From Acidobacteria bacterium AH-259-G07 (GTDB lineage: Bacteria > Acidobacteriota > UBA6911 > RPQK01 > JADFOI01): a stretch of 10,508 nucleotides of DNA. Within the stretch, counting starts at the first letter, position 1; every line of letters begins with the position of its first letter. The stretch spans positions 1 to 10,508 of the forward strand of contig JALLON010000072.1 in the NCBI GenBank assembly GCA_027717925.1. The letters run 5' to 3'. The notes under the pieces are model-generated. The model did no database searches. It was not told the DNA's origin and worked only from the letters and a program-made list of their open reading frames with translations. The position numbers and the translations under genes are program-made. Below are positions 1 through 6,818 of this stretch, in pieces.

Positions 1-172
1 GCGGCAGGAAATCGAACACGTGTTGCTGCAAACCTTTGGTTGCCGTGTTGCGTTTTGCTCCGCTCCTTCACAGTCGCGGTGTTTCGATTCTCTATGATCG
101 ATCGATAGGCCGTGTCACACTTGGTGTGTGGCATGAATCTATCCGAGCCATTTCGGCGGAGGGAGGATACTT
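1..172. other. Leader region without a convincing gene
   Basis: No convincing gene is seen here. All three forward frames either stop early or lack a start and recognisable sequence. One reverse frame stays open from about position 133 to the left edge, but its translation is low-complexity and resembles no family I know. Two small symmetrical elements stand out: a perfect 10-base palindrome ATCGATCGAT at 97-106, and an inverted repeat CACAC-TTG-GTGTG at 116-128. TATGAT at 93-98 could serve as a -10 box, but no matching -35 hexamer sits at normal spacing. The promoter of the downstream gene probably lies here or further left; this is inference from position only. Confidence 0.5.
158..167 (+). 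promoter_or_regulatory. Strong Shine-Dalgarno site for the FAH-family gene
   Basis: A purine-rich GGAGGGAGGA run ends five bases before the ATG at 173. It fixes this ATG as the start, which is needed to include the twin-arginine signal. Confidence 0.75.
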
Positions 173-1012
173 ATGGCAATTTCGAGGCGAACGTTTCTAG
201 GTGGCATAGGGGTCGGGCTTGCAACGGTCCGCAGCCGTTCCCTACTCCATGCCAGGTCGAATGTAAAACGGTATGCCCGTTTCCGATATCGTAATCAGGT
301 TGCTTACGGCTTACTCGAACAAGACACCATCCATGAACTGAGCGGTTCAATCTTCGCCAAGCCGATCCAAACAGGAAAAACCTATTCCTTGCAGGATGTC
401 AAACTATTGGCACCCTGCCAGCCCACAAAAGTGTTGGCTGTTGGACTCAACTACGGCAGCCATTTGGGCGACCGTCCCAAACCGAAAAATCCGGAACTCT
501 TCTTCAAGTCGCCGTCTGCGCTGCTTGAACCGGAAGGAACAATCATCATTCCACCAGGAACCCAAGATTGCCACTACGAAGGTGAACTGGTAATTGTCAT
601 TGCGAAGAAAGCGAAAAGCGTATCGGTGGATAATGCCTCAGCCTATATTTTGGGTGTCACCTGTGGCAACGATGTGAGTGCACGTGACTGGCAAAGGAAT
701 GACCTGCAGTGGTGGCGGGCCAAGGGCTCCGATACCTTTGCCTGTCTCGGGCCCACCATTGCCGCAGGTATCAATTACAATGATTTATTGCTCACGACGC
801 GTCTTAATGGTGCAATTAAACAGCAGCAGCGAACCAACGATTTGATTTTCAATGTTGAGACGATCGTGAGTTTTGCCAGTCAATTTATAACGCTCCTACC
901 GGGTGACGTCATTTATACAGGGACCCCCGGACGAACAACTGCAATGAAGCCCGGTGATGTGGTTGAAATCGAAATCGAAGGAATCGGGGTGCTTCGAAAC
1001 CGCGTTGCATGA
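173..1012 (+). CDS. Fumarylacetoacetate hydrolase family protein with Tat signal
   Basis: The 279-residue protein belongs to the FAH superfamily, metal-dependent enzymes that hydrolyse, decarboxylate or hydrate acylpyruvates and 2-keto-3-deoxy acids. The C-terminal FAH domain covers about residues 80-278. It shows the NYGSH segment (93-97), the acidic metal-ligand pair E136 and E138 in HYEGELV, D167 in GNDVSARDWQ, K184 in RAKGSDTF and the late YTGTPG loop (248-253). The N terminus reads MAISRRTFLGG, a twin-arginine motif with R5 and R6, followed by a short hydrophobic stretch to about residue 19. The motif predicts export of a folded protein by Tat, which is unusual for this normally cytoplasmic family. 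The hydrophobic core is short and RSR follows it, so export is likely but not certain. The downstream FAD oxidoreductase starts 57 bases later and is probably co-transcribed. The family call is firm; substrate and exact reaction are unknown. Confidence 0.9.
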   Translation: MAISRRTFLGGIGVGLATVRSRSLLHARSNVKRYARFRYRNQVAYGLLEQDTIHELSGSIFAKPIQTGKTYSLQDVKLLAPCQPTKVLAVGLNYGSHLGDRPKPKNPELFFKSPSALLEPEGTIIIPPGTQDCHYEGELVIVIAKKAKSVSVDNASAYILGVTCGNDVSARDWQRNDLQWWRAKGSDTFACLGPTIAAGINYNDLLLTTRLNGAIKQQQRTNDLIFNVETIVSFASQFITLLPGDVIYTGTPGRTTAMKPGDVVEIEIEGIGVLRNRVA

Positions 1013-1016
1013 AGGA

Positions 1017-1051
1017 GGAGGGGGTCAGGTATTGGTGCCTGACCCCCCTCC
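1017..1051. repeat. GC-rich inverted repeat, REP-like
   Basis: The left arm GGAGGGGGTCAGG (1017-1029) pairs with the right arm CCTGACCCCCCTCC (1038-1051) with a single bulged C, around an 8-base loop. It nearly fills the 57-base gap between two genes. No T-run follows, so it does not look like a standard Rho-independent terminator. A GGTCAGG/CCTGACC palindrome core in an intergenic gap resembles dispersed REP-type elements. Copy number elsewhere cannot be judged from this window. It could protect the 3' end of the first message or attenuate readthrough (inference). Confidence 0.65.
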
Positions 1052-1069
1052 CTTGGGGAAGACTCGAAA

Positions 1070-2518
1070 ATGCTAAATGACTTTCAAGGTGACATGCTAT
1101 GGAGTGAAATCGAGGAGGTGGTGGGGCAGAAGAATGTCTCGACTCTGGCTGCCGACCGCCTCGTCTACTCAACAGACTGGTCCTGGATACCCCAGATGTG
1201 GCTTGACCGAGGAATACAGCCGCCCGCAGCTGACTTCGTGGTGCATCCAGGCTCAGCCCAAGAGATTTCGGCCATTCTAAAAATTGCCAATAGTTATAGG
1301 ATTCCCGTTGTCCCGTGGGGTGGAGGCTCAGGCACTCAGGGAGGCGCCATACCCACCTATGGAGGCATTCTGTTGGACTTGAAAAGATTGAACGACATTA
1401 TTGAAATTAATGAGGATTCCCTGTACGTGACTGCTCAGGCAGGGGTGAACGGAAGTCAATTGGAATGGGCTTTGAATGAAAAGAACCTGACCCTACCTCA
1501 CTATCCAGCATCAGCCAACTGCGCCACGCTCGGTGGCTATCTGGCTCCCCGTGGCTCGGGCACCATTAGTACCAAGTACGGTAAGGCTGAAGATCTGGTG
1601 ATGAGCATGGAGGTGGTGTTACCGGATTCCACAATCATCCGCACACCGCCCGTGCCAAGTCATGCCGCCGGTCCCGACTTCATGCGACTCTTTCTGGGTT
1701 CCGAAGGAACTCTCGGTGTGATAACTGAGGTCACCATGCAAATTGAACGATTGCCGGAGGTGCGTCTGTTGCGGGCCATGCTGTTCAAAGATATTACCAC
1801 AGGGTTGGAAGCGGGCCGGCGCATGATGGTCCAGCGTCTCAATCCCCTCGTAATCCGCATGTACGACCCTAGCTCGACGGGCTCCCTCGTCAAAGAGGTT
1901 TTAGGTTACGAATTGCAGGGCGCCTATATGATCATTGGATTTGATGGCTGGGAGGAAATTGCGCTGGCGCAAGAAAAGCGCGCCCTTGCAATTTGCAAGG
2001 AACTAGGTGCGCAGGATCTGGGACGTGAAGCCGGCGAGCGCTGGTGGAATCATCGCTACGATTTTTATTATCCCCCCTGGGGTCTGCACCTGCCTTATTT
2101 GTACGGAACCGTGGAAACCATTTCTGTCTTCGACAAGATCGAACAGCTGTACCACGCCAAAAAGGAAGCCCTGGAAAAGACTTTCGAGGATTGGGATCTT
2201 AGCTATATCGGGCATTTCTCTCACTGGTTTCCCTGGGGAGCCAGCCTTTACGACCGTTTCATCGTTAAAGACCCGCCCCAAGATCCTCATGAGGCCCTCA
2301 AATTACACAACCGGATCTGGGCAGTGGCAGTGCGCACCTCCTTAAAAAACGGAGGAATGTTGAACGAACACCATGGGATCGGCTTGAAACTGAGCCGCTT
2401 TATGCGAGCCCAATACGGCCCAGCCTGGCAGCTGCTTGAGACGATTAAACATGCCATTGACCCACATGGCATCATGAACCCCGGGAAAGTGGGCTTTGGG
2501 AGAGGACCAGGTGACTAA
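1070..2518 (+). CDS. FAD-binding oxidoreductase (GlcD / alkyl-DHAP synthase-like)
   Basis: This 482-residue flavoprotein belongs to the PCMH/vanillyl-alcohol-oxidase superfamily, which oxidises 2-hydroxy acids, phenols and related alcohols using FAD. The FAD-binding domain spans about 53-230. It includes the PWGGGSGTQGG loop (82-92), the SANCATLGGYLAPRGSGT segment (148-165) that contacts the flavin, and the FLGSEGTLGVITE motif (208-220). The C-terminal FAD-oxidase cap runs to the end and carries the NEHHGIG motif with H434 and H435 and the closing IMNPGKVGFG. The cap resembles alkyldihydroxyacetonephosphate synthase and vanillyl-alcohol-oxidase members as much as GlcD. A GGGGAAG purine run about nine bases before ATG 1070 supports this start. 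The gene overlaps the following Fe-S protein gene, a pairing typical of glycolate and D-lactate dehydrogenases, so the two likely form a respiratory complex. No GlcE-like third subunit is present here. The substrate is unknown. Confidence 0.9.
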   Translation: MLNDFQGDMLWSEIEEVVGQKNVSTLAADRLVYSTDWSWIPQMWLDRGIQPPAADFVVHPGSAQEISAILKIANSYRIPVVPWGGGSGTQGGAIPTYGGILLDLKRLNDIIEINEDSLYVTAQAGVNGSQLEWALNEKNLTLPHYPASANCATLGGYLAPRGSGTISTKYGKAEDLVMSMEVVLPDSTIIRTPPVPSHAAGPDFMRLFLGSEGTLGVITEVTMQIERLPEVRLLRAMLFKDITTGLEAGRRMMVQRLNPLVIRMYDPSSTGSLVKEVLGYELQGAYMIIGFDGWEEIALAQEKRALAICKELGAQDLGREAGERWWNHRYDFYYPPWGLHLPYLYGTVETISVFDKIEQLYHAKKEALEKTFEDWDLSYIGHFSHWFPWGASLYDRFIVKDPPQDPHEALKLHNRIWAVAVRTSLKNGGMLNEHHGIGLKLSRFMRAQYGPAWQLLETIKHAIDPHGIMNPGKVGFGRGPGD

Positions 2519-3662
2519 ACGCGGCGCTAGTGTAGACAGAAGCTTCCGCGGAGAGATCGCCAGATACATCAAAGATCCAATTTCCACAACTGAACACTGC
2601 CGCTACTCCTTGATGTGCCGGCATGTCTGTCCGGTAGGAAACATTACTCACAGTGAGACTCTAACGCCTCACGGATGGGCACTGGTGGTCGCTTCGGTCA
2701 AACGTGGTCTCCTGGCCTGGGATGAGGAAAGCGTCGATATCCTGTACAAGTGTGCGGACTGTGGTCTGTGCCAATCGCACTGTGGAACCAACCAACCTCT
2801 TCCTACCGCTATTGCTGCAGCGCGGGCTGAAGTGGTCGAGCAGGGATTGGCGCCGCCTCAAGTATTGGCCATTGATAAGGCACTTCAAAAATGGGCCAAT
2901 CCTTATGCAAAGCGAGCACCGCGGAAAGTGAAGGTAAAAGGTGTAATTGGATTGTATGTTGGCGATGCAGCACAGTACCTGCATCCGAGCACACTTGAGG
3001 CGGCCTTAAAGCTTTTGGAAGCGATGGGTGTCAATCCGGTTCTGGTGGGAGTGGGTTGCTCGAACGGTTTTCTGGCCAGTTCGCTGGGATTGGCGGCTAC
3101 GGCGACTCAACTAGCCACAGCCATCCTTGGTGAGGTGGTTAAAGCCGACTGTGGAAAGTTGTTGGTAATGAGTCCGGGTGATCTGTACGCGTTCAGGACC
3201 CTTTACATTGAACGCTTGAATCTAACCTGGCCACTCGAGGTTGAGGTCGTCGAGGCAACCTCTTTTTTGTACAACGCGTTCAAAAACGGCAAATTATCGT
3301 TGAATCGCCAAAACGCCACCCCATCTTATGCATATCACGACCCTTGCCACTCGCCTCGTGTGCGCCGCGAGTACGAGGCGCCCCGCCAGCTTCTTTCCAC
3401 GGTATTGGGCACTGCCCCGCTTGATCTATTCTGGCGTGAGCAGCGCGCCCATCCCTGTGGGGCAGTGGGAGGACTGGAATTCACTCAACCTGAGTTAGCC
3501 ACGCAGCTGGCCGAGGCCCGTTTCGCCGATACCCATCGTGCAGGAGCCTCGTTATTAATCACGGAAGATCCCCTTTGCCTGAATCAACTGAAAAAGCATG
3601 CCTCTTTTGGCATCGCGGTGAAGGGACTTTATGAAACACTGGCTGAGGGGATCAATGAATAA
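2511..3662 (+). CDS. Fe-S electron-transfer protein, GlcF/CCG-domain type
   Basis: This protein resembles the iron-sulfur subunit of glycolate/lactate dehydrogenases and heterodisulfide reductase. GTG 2511 is preceded by a GAGGA site and overlaps the upstream stop by 8 bases; a TTG at 2496 would add five residues. Numbered from the TTG, the first ferredoxin-like site reads C35-x2-S38-x2-C41-x3-C45-P, so the usual second cysteine is a serine encoded TCC. The second site is complete: C86, C89, C92, C96. The C-terminal half has two cysteine-rich repeats. The first keeps only GCSNGF. The second has DPCH, then HPCGAVGG in place of CCG, and EDPLC in place of CxxC. Several ligands of the non-cubane cluster therefore look missing. 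The likely role is passing electrons from the upstream flavoprotein to the respiratory chain (family knowledge plus context). Whether all clusters form is uncertain. Confidence 0.88.
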   Translation: MTKRGASVDRSFRGEIARYIKDPISTTEHCRYSLMCRHVCPVGNITHSETLTPHGWALVVASVKRGLLAWDEESVDILYKCADCGLCQSHCGTNQPLPTAIAAARAEVVEQGLAPPQVLAIDKALQKWANPYAKRAPRKVKVKGVIGLYVGDAAQYLHPSTLEAALKLLEAMGVNPVLVGVGCSNGFLASSLGLAATATQLATAILGEVVKADCGKLLVMSPGDLYAFRTLYIERLNLTWPLEVEVVEATSFLYNAFKNGKLSLNRQNATPSYAYHDPCHSPRVRREYEAPRQLLSTVLGTAPLDLFWREQRAHPCGAVGGLEFTQPELATQLAEARFADTHRAGASLLITEDPLCLNQLKKHASFGIAVKGLYETLAEGINE

Positions 3663-3672
3663 ATCCGGGTAC

Positions 3673-3678
3673 GGAGGT
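3673..3678 (+). promoter_or_regulatory. Shine-Dalgarno site for the epimerase-like gene
   Basis: GGAGGT sits eight bases before the ATG at 3687 in the 24-base gap after the Fe-S gene. It supports this start and independent re-initiation within one transcript. Confidence 0.75.
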
Positions 3679-3686
3679 TTTTAATC

Positions 3687-4571
3687 ATGCAGCTTTCAAT
3701 GCACAACTGGATGAGAGCCGAGCCGATCGAAACCACCATCCGTCGTCTGTCCAAGCACGGCTATGACTCGATCGAAATTAGTGGCGAGCCTGAGAAGTAT
3801 GACACCAAGGAAGTCAGGAAGCTACTAGAGGAATTCAGTTTGAAATGTTGGGGATCGGTAACGCTGATGCTGGCCCAACGGGATCTTCTGGCCAAGGACG
3901 AAAAACAAAGAGCTGAGTCCGTCCAATATGTAAAGGATTGTATTACCATGGTCAAGGAGCTGGAAGGAGAAGAGATCACCATTGTCCCCTCAACGGTCGG
4001 TAAAATTAAACCCCAGGGCGAGCCAGAAGAGGAGTGGAAGTGGGCAACCGAGAGTCTCCGGCAGTGCTATGAACATGGCTTGAAAGAGGGTGTCAGACTG
4101 GCTCTGGAACCACTCAATCGTTTCGAGACCTACTTTCTCAACCGCCATGATCAAGCCTTATTGCTGGCCCGGGAGGTTGGTTCTGAATGTGGTGTGTGCC
4201 TTGACGCGTTTCACATCAATATCGAAGAGGCCAACCCCTACCAGGCGATTTTAAACGTCGCAGAAAAACTGGTTGACTTTCATGTGGCGGACAACAATCG
4301 CATGGCTCCCGGACAAGGCACCTGGGACTGGGGGAAGCTCATTAACACGCTCAAGCAAATCGGCTACGATGGGGCACTAACGGTTGAGTTTGTGGCTCCC
4401 GTCGACCGCACCCCGGCAAACCCCTATAAGAACGCGCTGGAAAGCGGCGAGGTCGAGCTGACACCAGAAGAACTCAAGTTCATCGAAGATCATGGAAGTA
4501 GTACTCTCTCGGATGAGTTCTACAGTTGGCTGGTTGGGGAGTCAATCAAAACACTGCGAAAGTACATGTAA
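3687..4571 (+). CDS. Sugar isomerase/epimerase TIM barrel, D-tagatose 3-epimerase-like
   Basis: The 294-residue protein has the AP-endonuclease-2/xylose-isomerase-like TIM-barrel fold. Its candidate metal ligands are E141 (LALEPLNRFET), D173 (CLDAFHIN), H199 (VDFHVADNNR) and E234 (LTVEFV). H176 and R205 fall where the substrate-contacting His and Arg of Pseudomonas cichorii D-tagatose 3-epimerase lie. The D-to-H and H-to-E spacings (26 and 35 residues) match that enzyme as I recall it, so the active site looks intact. The expected reaction is Mn-dependent C3 epimerisation of a ketose or a related keto-sugar. Relatives in this fold also act as deglycosylating or beta-eliminating enzymes on 3-keto sugars, so epimerase is not certain. 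No signal peptide is visible, so it is cytoplasmic. It follows the FAD/Fe-S pair by 24 bases and probably acts on a substrate or product of that oxidase. Confidence 0.88.
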   Translation: MQLSMHNWMRAEPIETTIRRLSKHGYDSIEISGEPEKYDTKEVRKLLEEFSLKCWGSVTLMLAQRDLLAKDEKQRAESVQYVKDCITMVKELEGEEITIVPSTVGKIKPQGEPEEEWKWATESLRQCYEHGLKEGVRLALEPLNRFETYFLNRHDQALLLAREVGSECGVCLDAFHINIEEANPYQAILNVAEKLVDFHVADNNRMAPGQGTWDWGKLINTLKQIGYDGALTVEFVAPVDRTPANPYKNALESGEVELTPEELKFIEDHGSSTLSDEFYSWLVGESIKTLRKYM

Positions 4572-4575
4572 AGGG

Positions 4576-4649
4576 AGGGGCGAACCAGCGGCTCACCCGA
4601 ACCAAACCGTGCAGCCAGATCAGTTCGGGCGGGCCACCGGCCCGCCCCT
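4576..4649. repeat. Nested inverted repeats in a 140-base gap
   Basis: A perfect 9-base stem GGGCGGGCC (4627-4635) / GGCCCGCCC (4639-4647) has a three-base loop. A second pair, CCCGAAC (4596-4602) / GTTCGGG (4623-4629), overlaps it and would compete with it for folding. Outer ends AGGGGCG (4576-4582) and CGCCCCT (4643-4649) are also complementary. The whole gap 4572-4711 carries no gene. No T-run follows the stem, so a terminator is not supported. The pattern fits a dispersed palindromic unit with short terminal inverted repeats, or a structured 5' leader of the downstream block. Confidence 0.6.
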
Positions 4650-4711
4650 ACAGGTTGTAGTTCAACAAACAGCAAAAAAAGACATGGGCTCTGACGTGAA
4701 GTGATACCGAC

Positions 4712-5950
4712 GTGAGTAAGACCGTTGTCATCATTGGAACCCTGGACACGAAGGGTCCTGAGATTGCTTATCTTCGGGATCGCCTCCGCAATCTGGGTCT
4801 CCATACTCTTGTCGTCGACTCCGGTATCCTGGGTGAACCACTCGATATCGAGCCGGACATCACCCGGGACGAGGTAGCGAAGCTGGCGGGCACCGACATT
4901 GAGGCACTGCGCAATGCGGGGAGCCGGGGGAAGGCCGTGCGCGGCATGCAAGCGGGCATCCGCCAATTGGCCCTCAATCTGTATGGCGAGGGCCGGCTAG
5001 ATGCAGTGGCGTCCCTGGGTGGGGCCGAAGGTGCCGTGCTGGCTGCGACCGCCATGAAATGCTTGCCGGTCGGTATCCCCAAGATTTTGGTAACACCGAT
5101 TGCCTCAGGTCGACGCCGCTTCGGGCCACTGGTGGGTACACGCGATGTAATGGTGGTTCACTCAGTAGTGGACATTTTAGGTTTGAATCCCATCAGCACC
5201 GCCATTTTCGACAACGTGGCCGCCGCATTGAAAGGCATGCTTGGGCATGGACATGGAATTCGTCCGAACCCGACGTCCAAATATGTGGCCATTACCATGC
5301 TGGGCAATACCACTGAGGCGGTAATGAGTATTCGTGATGAGCTGGCCAAGCAGGATCTGGAAGCGGTTGTCTTTCACTCCAATGGGGTGGGCGGGCCGGC
5401 AATGGAAGAGCTGGCCGCCGACAACCTATTTGTCGGCGTTATTGACTTCACCACCGACGAACTCACCGATGAACTGGTCGGCGGTTTTCATGCCGCAGGA
5501 CCCCAACGCCTTGCCGGGATCGGCCTTTTGGGCCTGCCTCAGGTGGTGGTGCCGGGTTGTATTGACTTCTCCGTGCACGGACCTGCGGAGGAAGTCCCTG
5601 CATCGATGAAGGGACGTCCCCTGTACAACCACAATCCCGAGTTCACGCTGGTTCGTACTCTGCCTGATGAAATGATTCAGTTGGGGCACATTTTTGCTGA
5701 AAAGTTGAATCAAGCGAAAGGGCCTGTCGTGCTAATTGTTCCAACGGAAGGTCTTTCCATTCCCAATGTTCCCGGCGGTCCCTTCTGGAACCCGGAAGCC
5801 GATGCGGGTTTTCTCCGTGCACTCAGAGAGAGCCTGCGCAAGGACATCCAGGTTTTCACGTATGCACTTCACATTAATAGCCAAGAATTTGCGTTGAAAG
5901 TGGCTAACCACTTTCTGGCGCTTCTAAACCAGAAAGGAGAAGCAAATTGA
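4712..5950 (+). CDS. UPF0261 / Tm-1-like ATP-binding domain protein
   Basis: The 412-residue protein matches the UPF0261 (Tm-1-like) family along its full length. The N-terminal domain (about 1-185) begins with the signature IIGTLDTKG (7-15). It continues with the glycine-rich SLGGAEG (101-107), the VTPIASG segment and VGTRDV (141-146), and HSVVDILGLNPIS (150-162). The C-terminal domain (about 190-405) shows FHSNGVGGPAMEEL, IDFTTDELTDELVGG, GLPQVVVPGCIDF, YNHNPEFTLVRT and the closing PGGPFWNPEAD block. The biochemical role of bacterial members is unsettled; the plant relative Tm-1 binds tobamovirus replication proteins. The start is GTG 4712. It is the only sensible start because the frame is closed by TGA at 4697, and the family begins just before this motif. 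The Shine-Dalgarno site is weak (GAAGTGA, seven bases upstream). A six-codon reading frame at 4684-4704 precedes it. The stop is one base from the creatininase start, so the two genes are coupled. Confidence 0.92.
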   Translation: MSKTVVIIGTLDTKGPEIAYLRDRLRNLGLHTLVVDSGILGEPLDIEPDITRDEVAKLAGTDIEALRNAGSRGKAVRGMQAGIRQLALNLYGEGRLDAVASLGGAEGAVLAATAMKCLPVGIPKILVTPIASGRRRFGPLVGTRDVMVVHSVVDILGLNPISTAIFDNVAAALKGMLGHGHGIRPNPTSKYVAITMLGNTTEAVMSIRDELAKQDLEAVVFHSNGVGGPAMEELAADNLFVGVIDFTTDELTDELVGGFHAAGPQRLAGIGLLGLPQVVVPGCIDFSVHGPAEEVPASMKGRPLYNHNPEFTLVRTLPDEMIQLGHIFAEKLNQAKGPVVLIVPTEGLSIPNVPGGPFWNPEADAGFLRALRESLRKDIQVFTYALHINSQEFALKVANHFLALLNQKGEAN

Positions 5951-5951
5951 G

Positions 5952-6818
5952 ATGAAAGTTCCAATTGAGCTTCCTTCCAACAACATTGCCGACTTGGCAT
6001 ATCCGGACATTCAGGCCTATTTGCAGCATTGTGATTTGATCATGATACCCATGGCCAGCACCGAGCAGCATGGTCCGCACTTGCCTTTGTGTACGGACAC
6101 CGTGACGGCATTGGAGATAGCTTCGCGCGTCGCCGCAATCAATAACATGCTGCACACGCCTGTGGTGTGGACGGGCTATTCACCTCAGCACATGGCAGGG
6201 CCCGGACAGGGGCGGGGGACCATCACCATCAGGGCTTCGACCCTGAGTGCCCTGCTTTATGACATTTCCCGCAGTCTGATCCACCACGGTTTTAACAAAC
6301 TGATTTTCATCAATGGCCATGGCTCAAACGTTAAGGTTATTGACCCGGTCCTGCGGAAGATCCGCTACCAGACGGGAGCACTGGTGGGTTTTTGCAAGCC
6401 TTACATGGAACGCTACGTCGGTCTGATGGAAGGTCTGATGGAAAATCCACCCGACGAAACTCCAGGCTGGCATGCCAGCGAATTGGAAACTTCGCAAATG
6501 CTGGCCCATAATACTCAGCTGGTTAAGATGGACAGAGCGGTCAAGACCTTGACCCACATTCCGCGCTGGCTCCCGGGCAAATTCGGGAAAAAGGATGGAG
6601 CACCCGACATTCAGTTTAAAGGCTACAGCTATTTTCACTTTCCCATGGAACATCACGAGTTCACGGAGACGGGCGTGATTGGCAATCCCGAACGTGCGAC
6701 GATTGAAAAAGGTGAGGAGGCCTTACGACGTTACGCGGAGCATGCTGCCGAAGCAATCCGGGAGTTAAACACGGTCAAGGTGAAGGTCCACAACCGCGAA
6801 TTCATCGATCGAGTGTGA
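5952..6818 (+). CDS. Creatininase family metallohydrolase
   Basis: The 288-residue protein carries the creatininase-family signatures. STEQHGPHLPLCTDT (36-50) supplies probable metal ligands E38, H40 and D49. INGHGSN (120-126) supplies H123, and WHASELETS (173-181) supplies H174 and E179. These proteins use two divalent metals to open cyclic amides; homologues act on creatinine, on formamide or amide intermediates in flavin and coenzyme biosynthesis, and possibly on lactones. The usual GHGGN is GHGSN here, a common variant. No signal peptide is seen, so it should be cytoplasmic. AAGGAG lies 12 bases before ATG 5952, and that start is one base past the preceding stop. Its stop overlaps the start region of the next gene. 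The tight pairing with the UPF0261 gene suggests they act on the same substrate (inference). Substrate assignment is not possible; creatinine itself is unlikely given the neighbours. Confidence 0.92.
   Translation: MKVPIELPSNNIADLAYPDIQAYLQHCDLIMIPMASTEQHGPHLPLCTDTVTALEIASRVAAINNMLHTPVVWTGYSPQHMAGPGQGRGTITIRASTLSALLYDISRSLIHHGFNKLIFINGHGSNVKVIDPVLRKIRYQTGALVGFCKPYMERYVGLMEGLMENPPDETPGWHASELETSQMLAHNTQLVKMDRAVKTLTHIPRWLPGKFGKKDGAPDIQFKGYSYFHFPMEHHEFTETGVIGNPERATIEKGEEALRRYAEHAAEAIRELNTVKVKVHNREFIDRV

Noticed and set aside
1..133. Reverse-strand frame open to the left edge, possibly a divergent gene
   Set aside because: Only about 44 codons, no ribosome site and no recognisable sequence; cannot be supported.
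1017..1051. Rho-independent terminator
   Set aside because: The stem is strong but is followed by TTGGGGAA rather than a T-run, and the next gene begins 19 bases later.
3687..4571. Assignment of the TIM-barrel gene as eboE because eboA is nearby
   Set aside because: The protein is shorter than EboE as I recall it, and its active-site spacing fits the D-tagatose 3-epimerase group; it is also separated from eboA by three genes.
4627..4647. Rho-independent terminator after the epimerase gene
   Set aside because: A perfect stem, but the following bases are CTACAGG and the only homopolymer nearby is an A-run on the plus strand.
4520..4966. Minus-strand open frame of 148 codons across the gap before the UPF0261 gene
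   Set aside because: It overlaps the ends of two well-supported plus-strand genes, shows no family resemblance, and crosses the palindromic gap; it is most likely chance.
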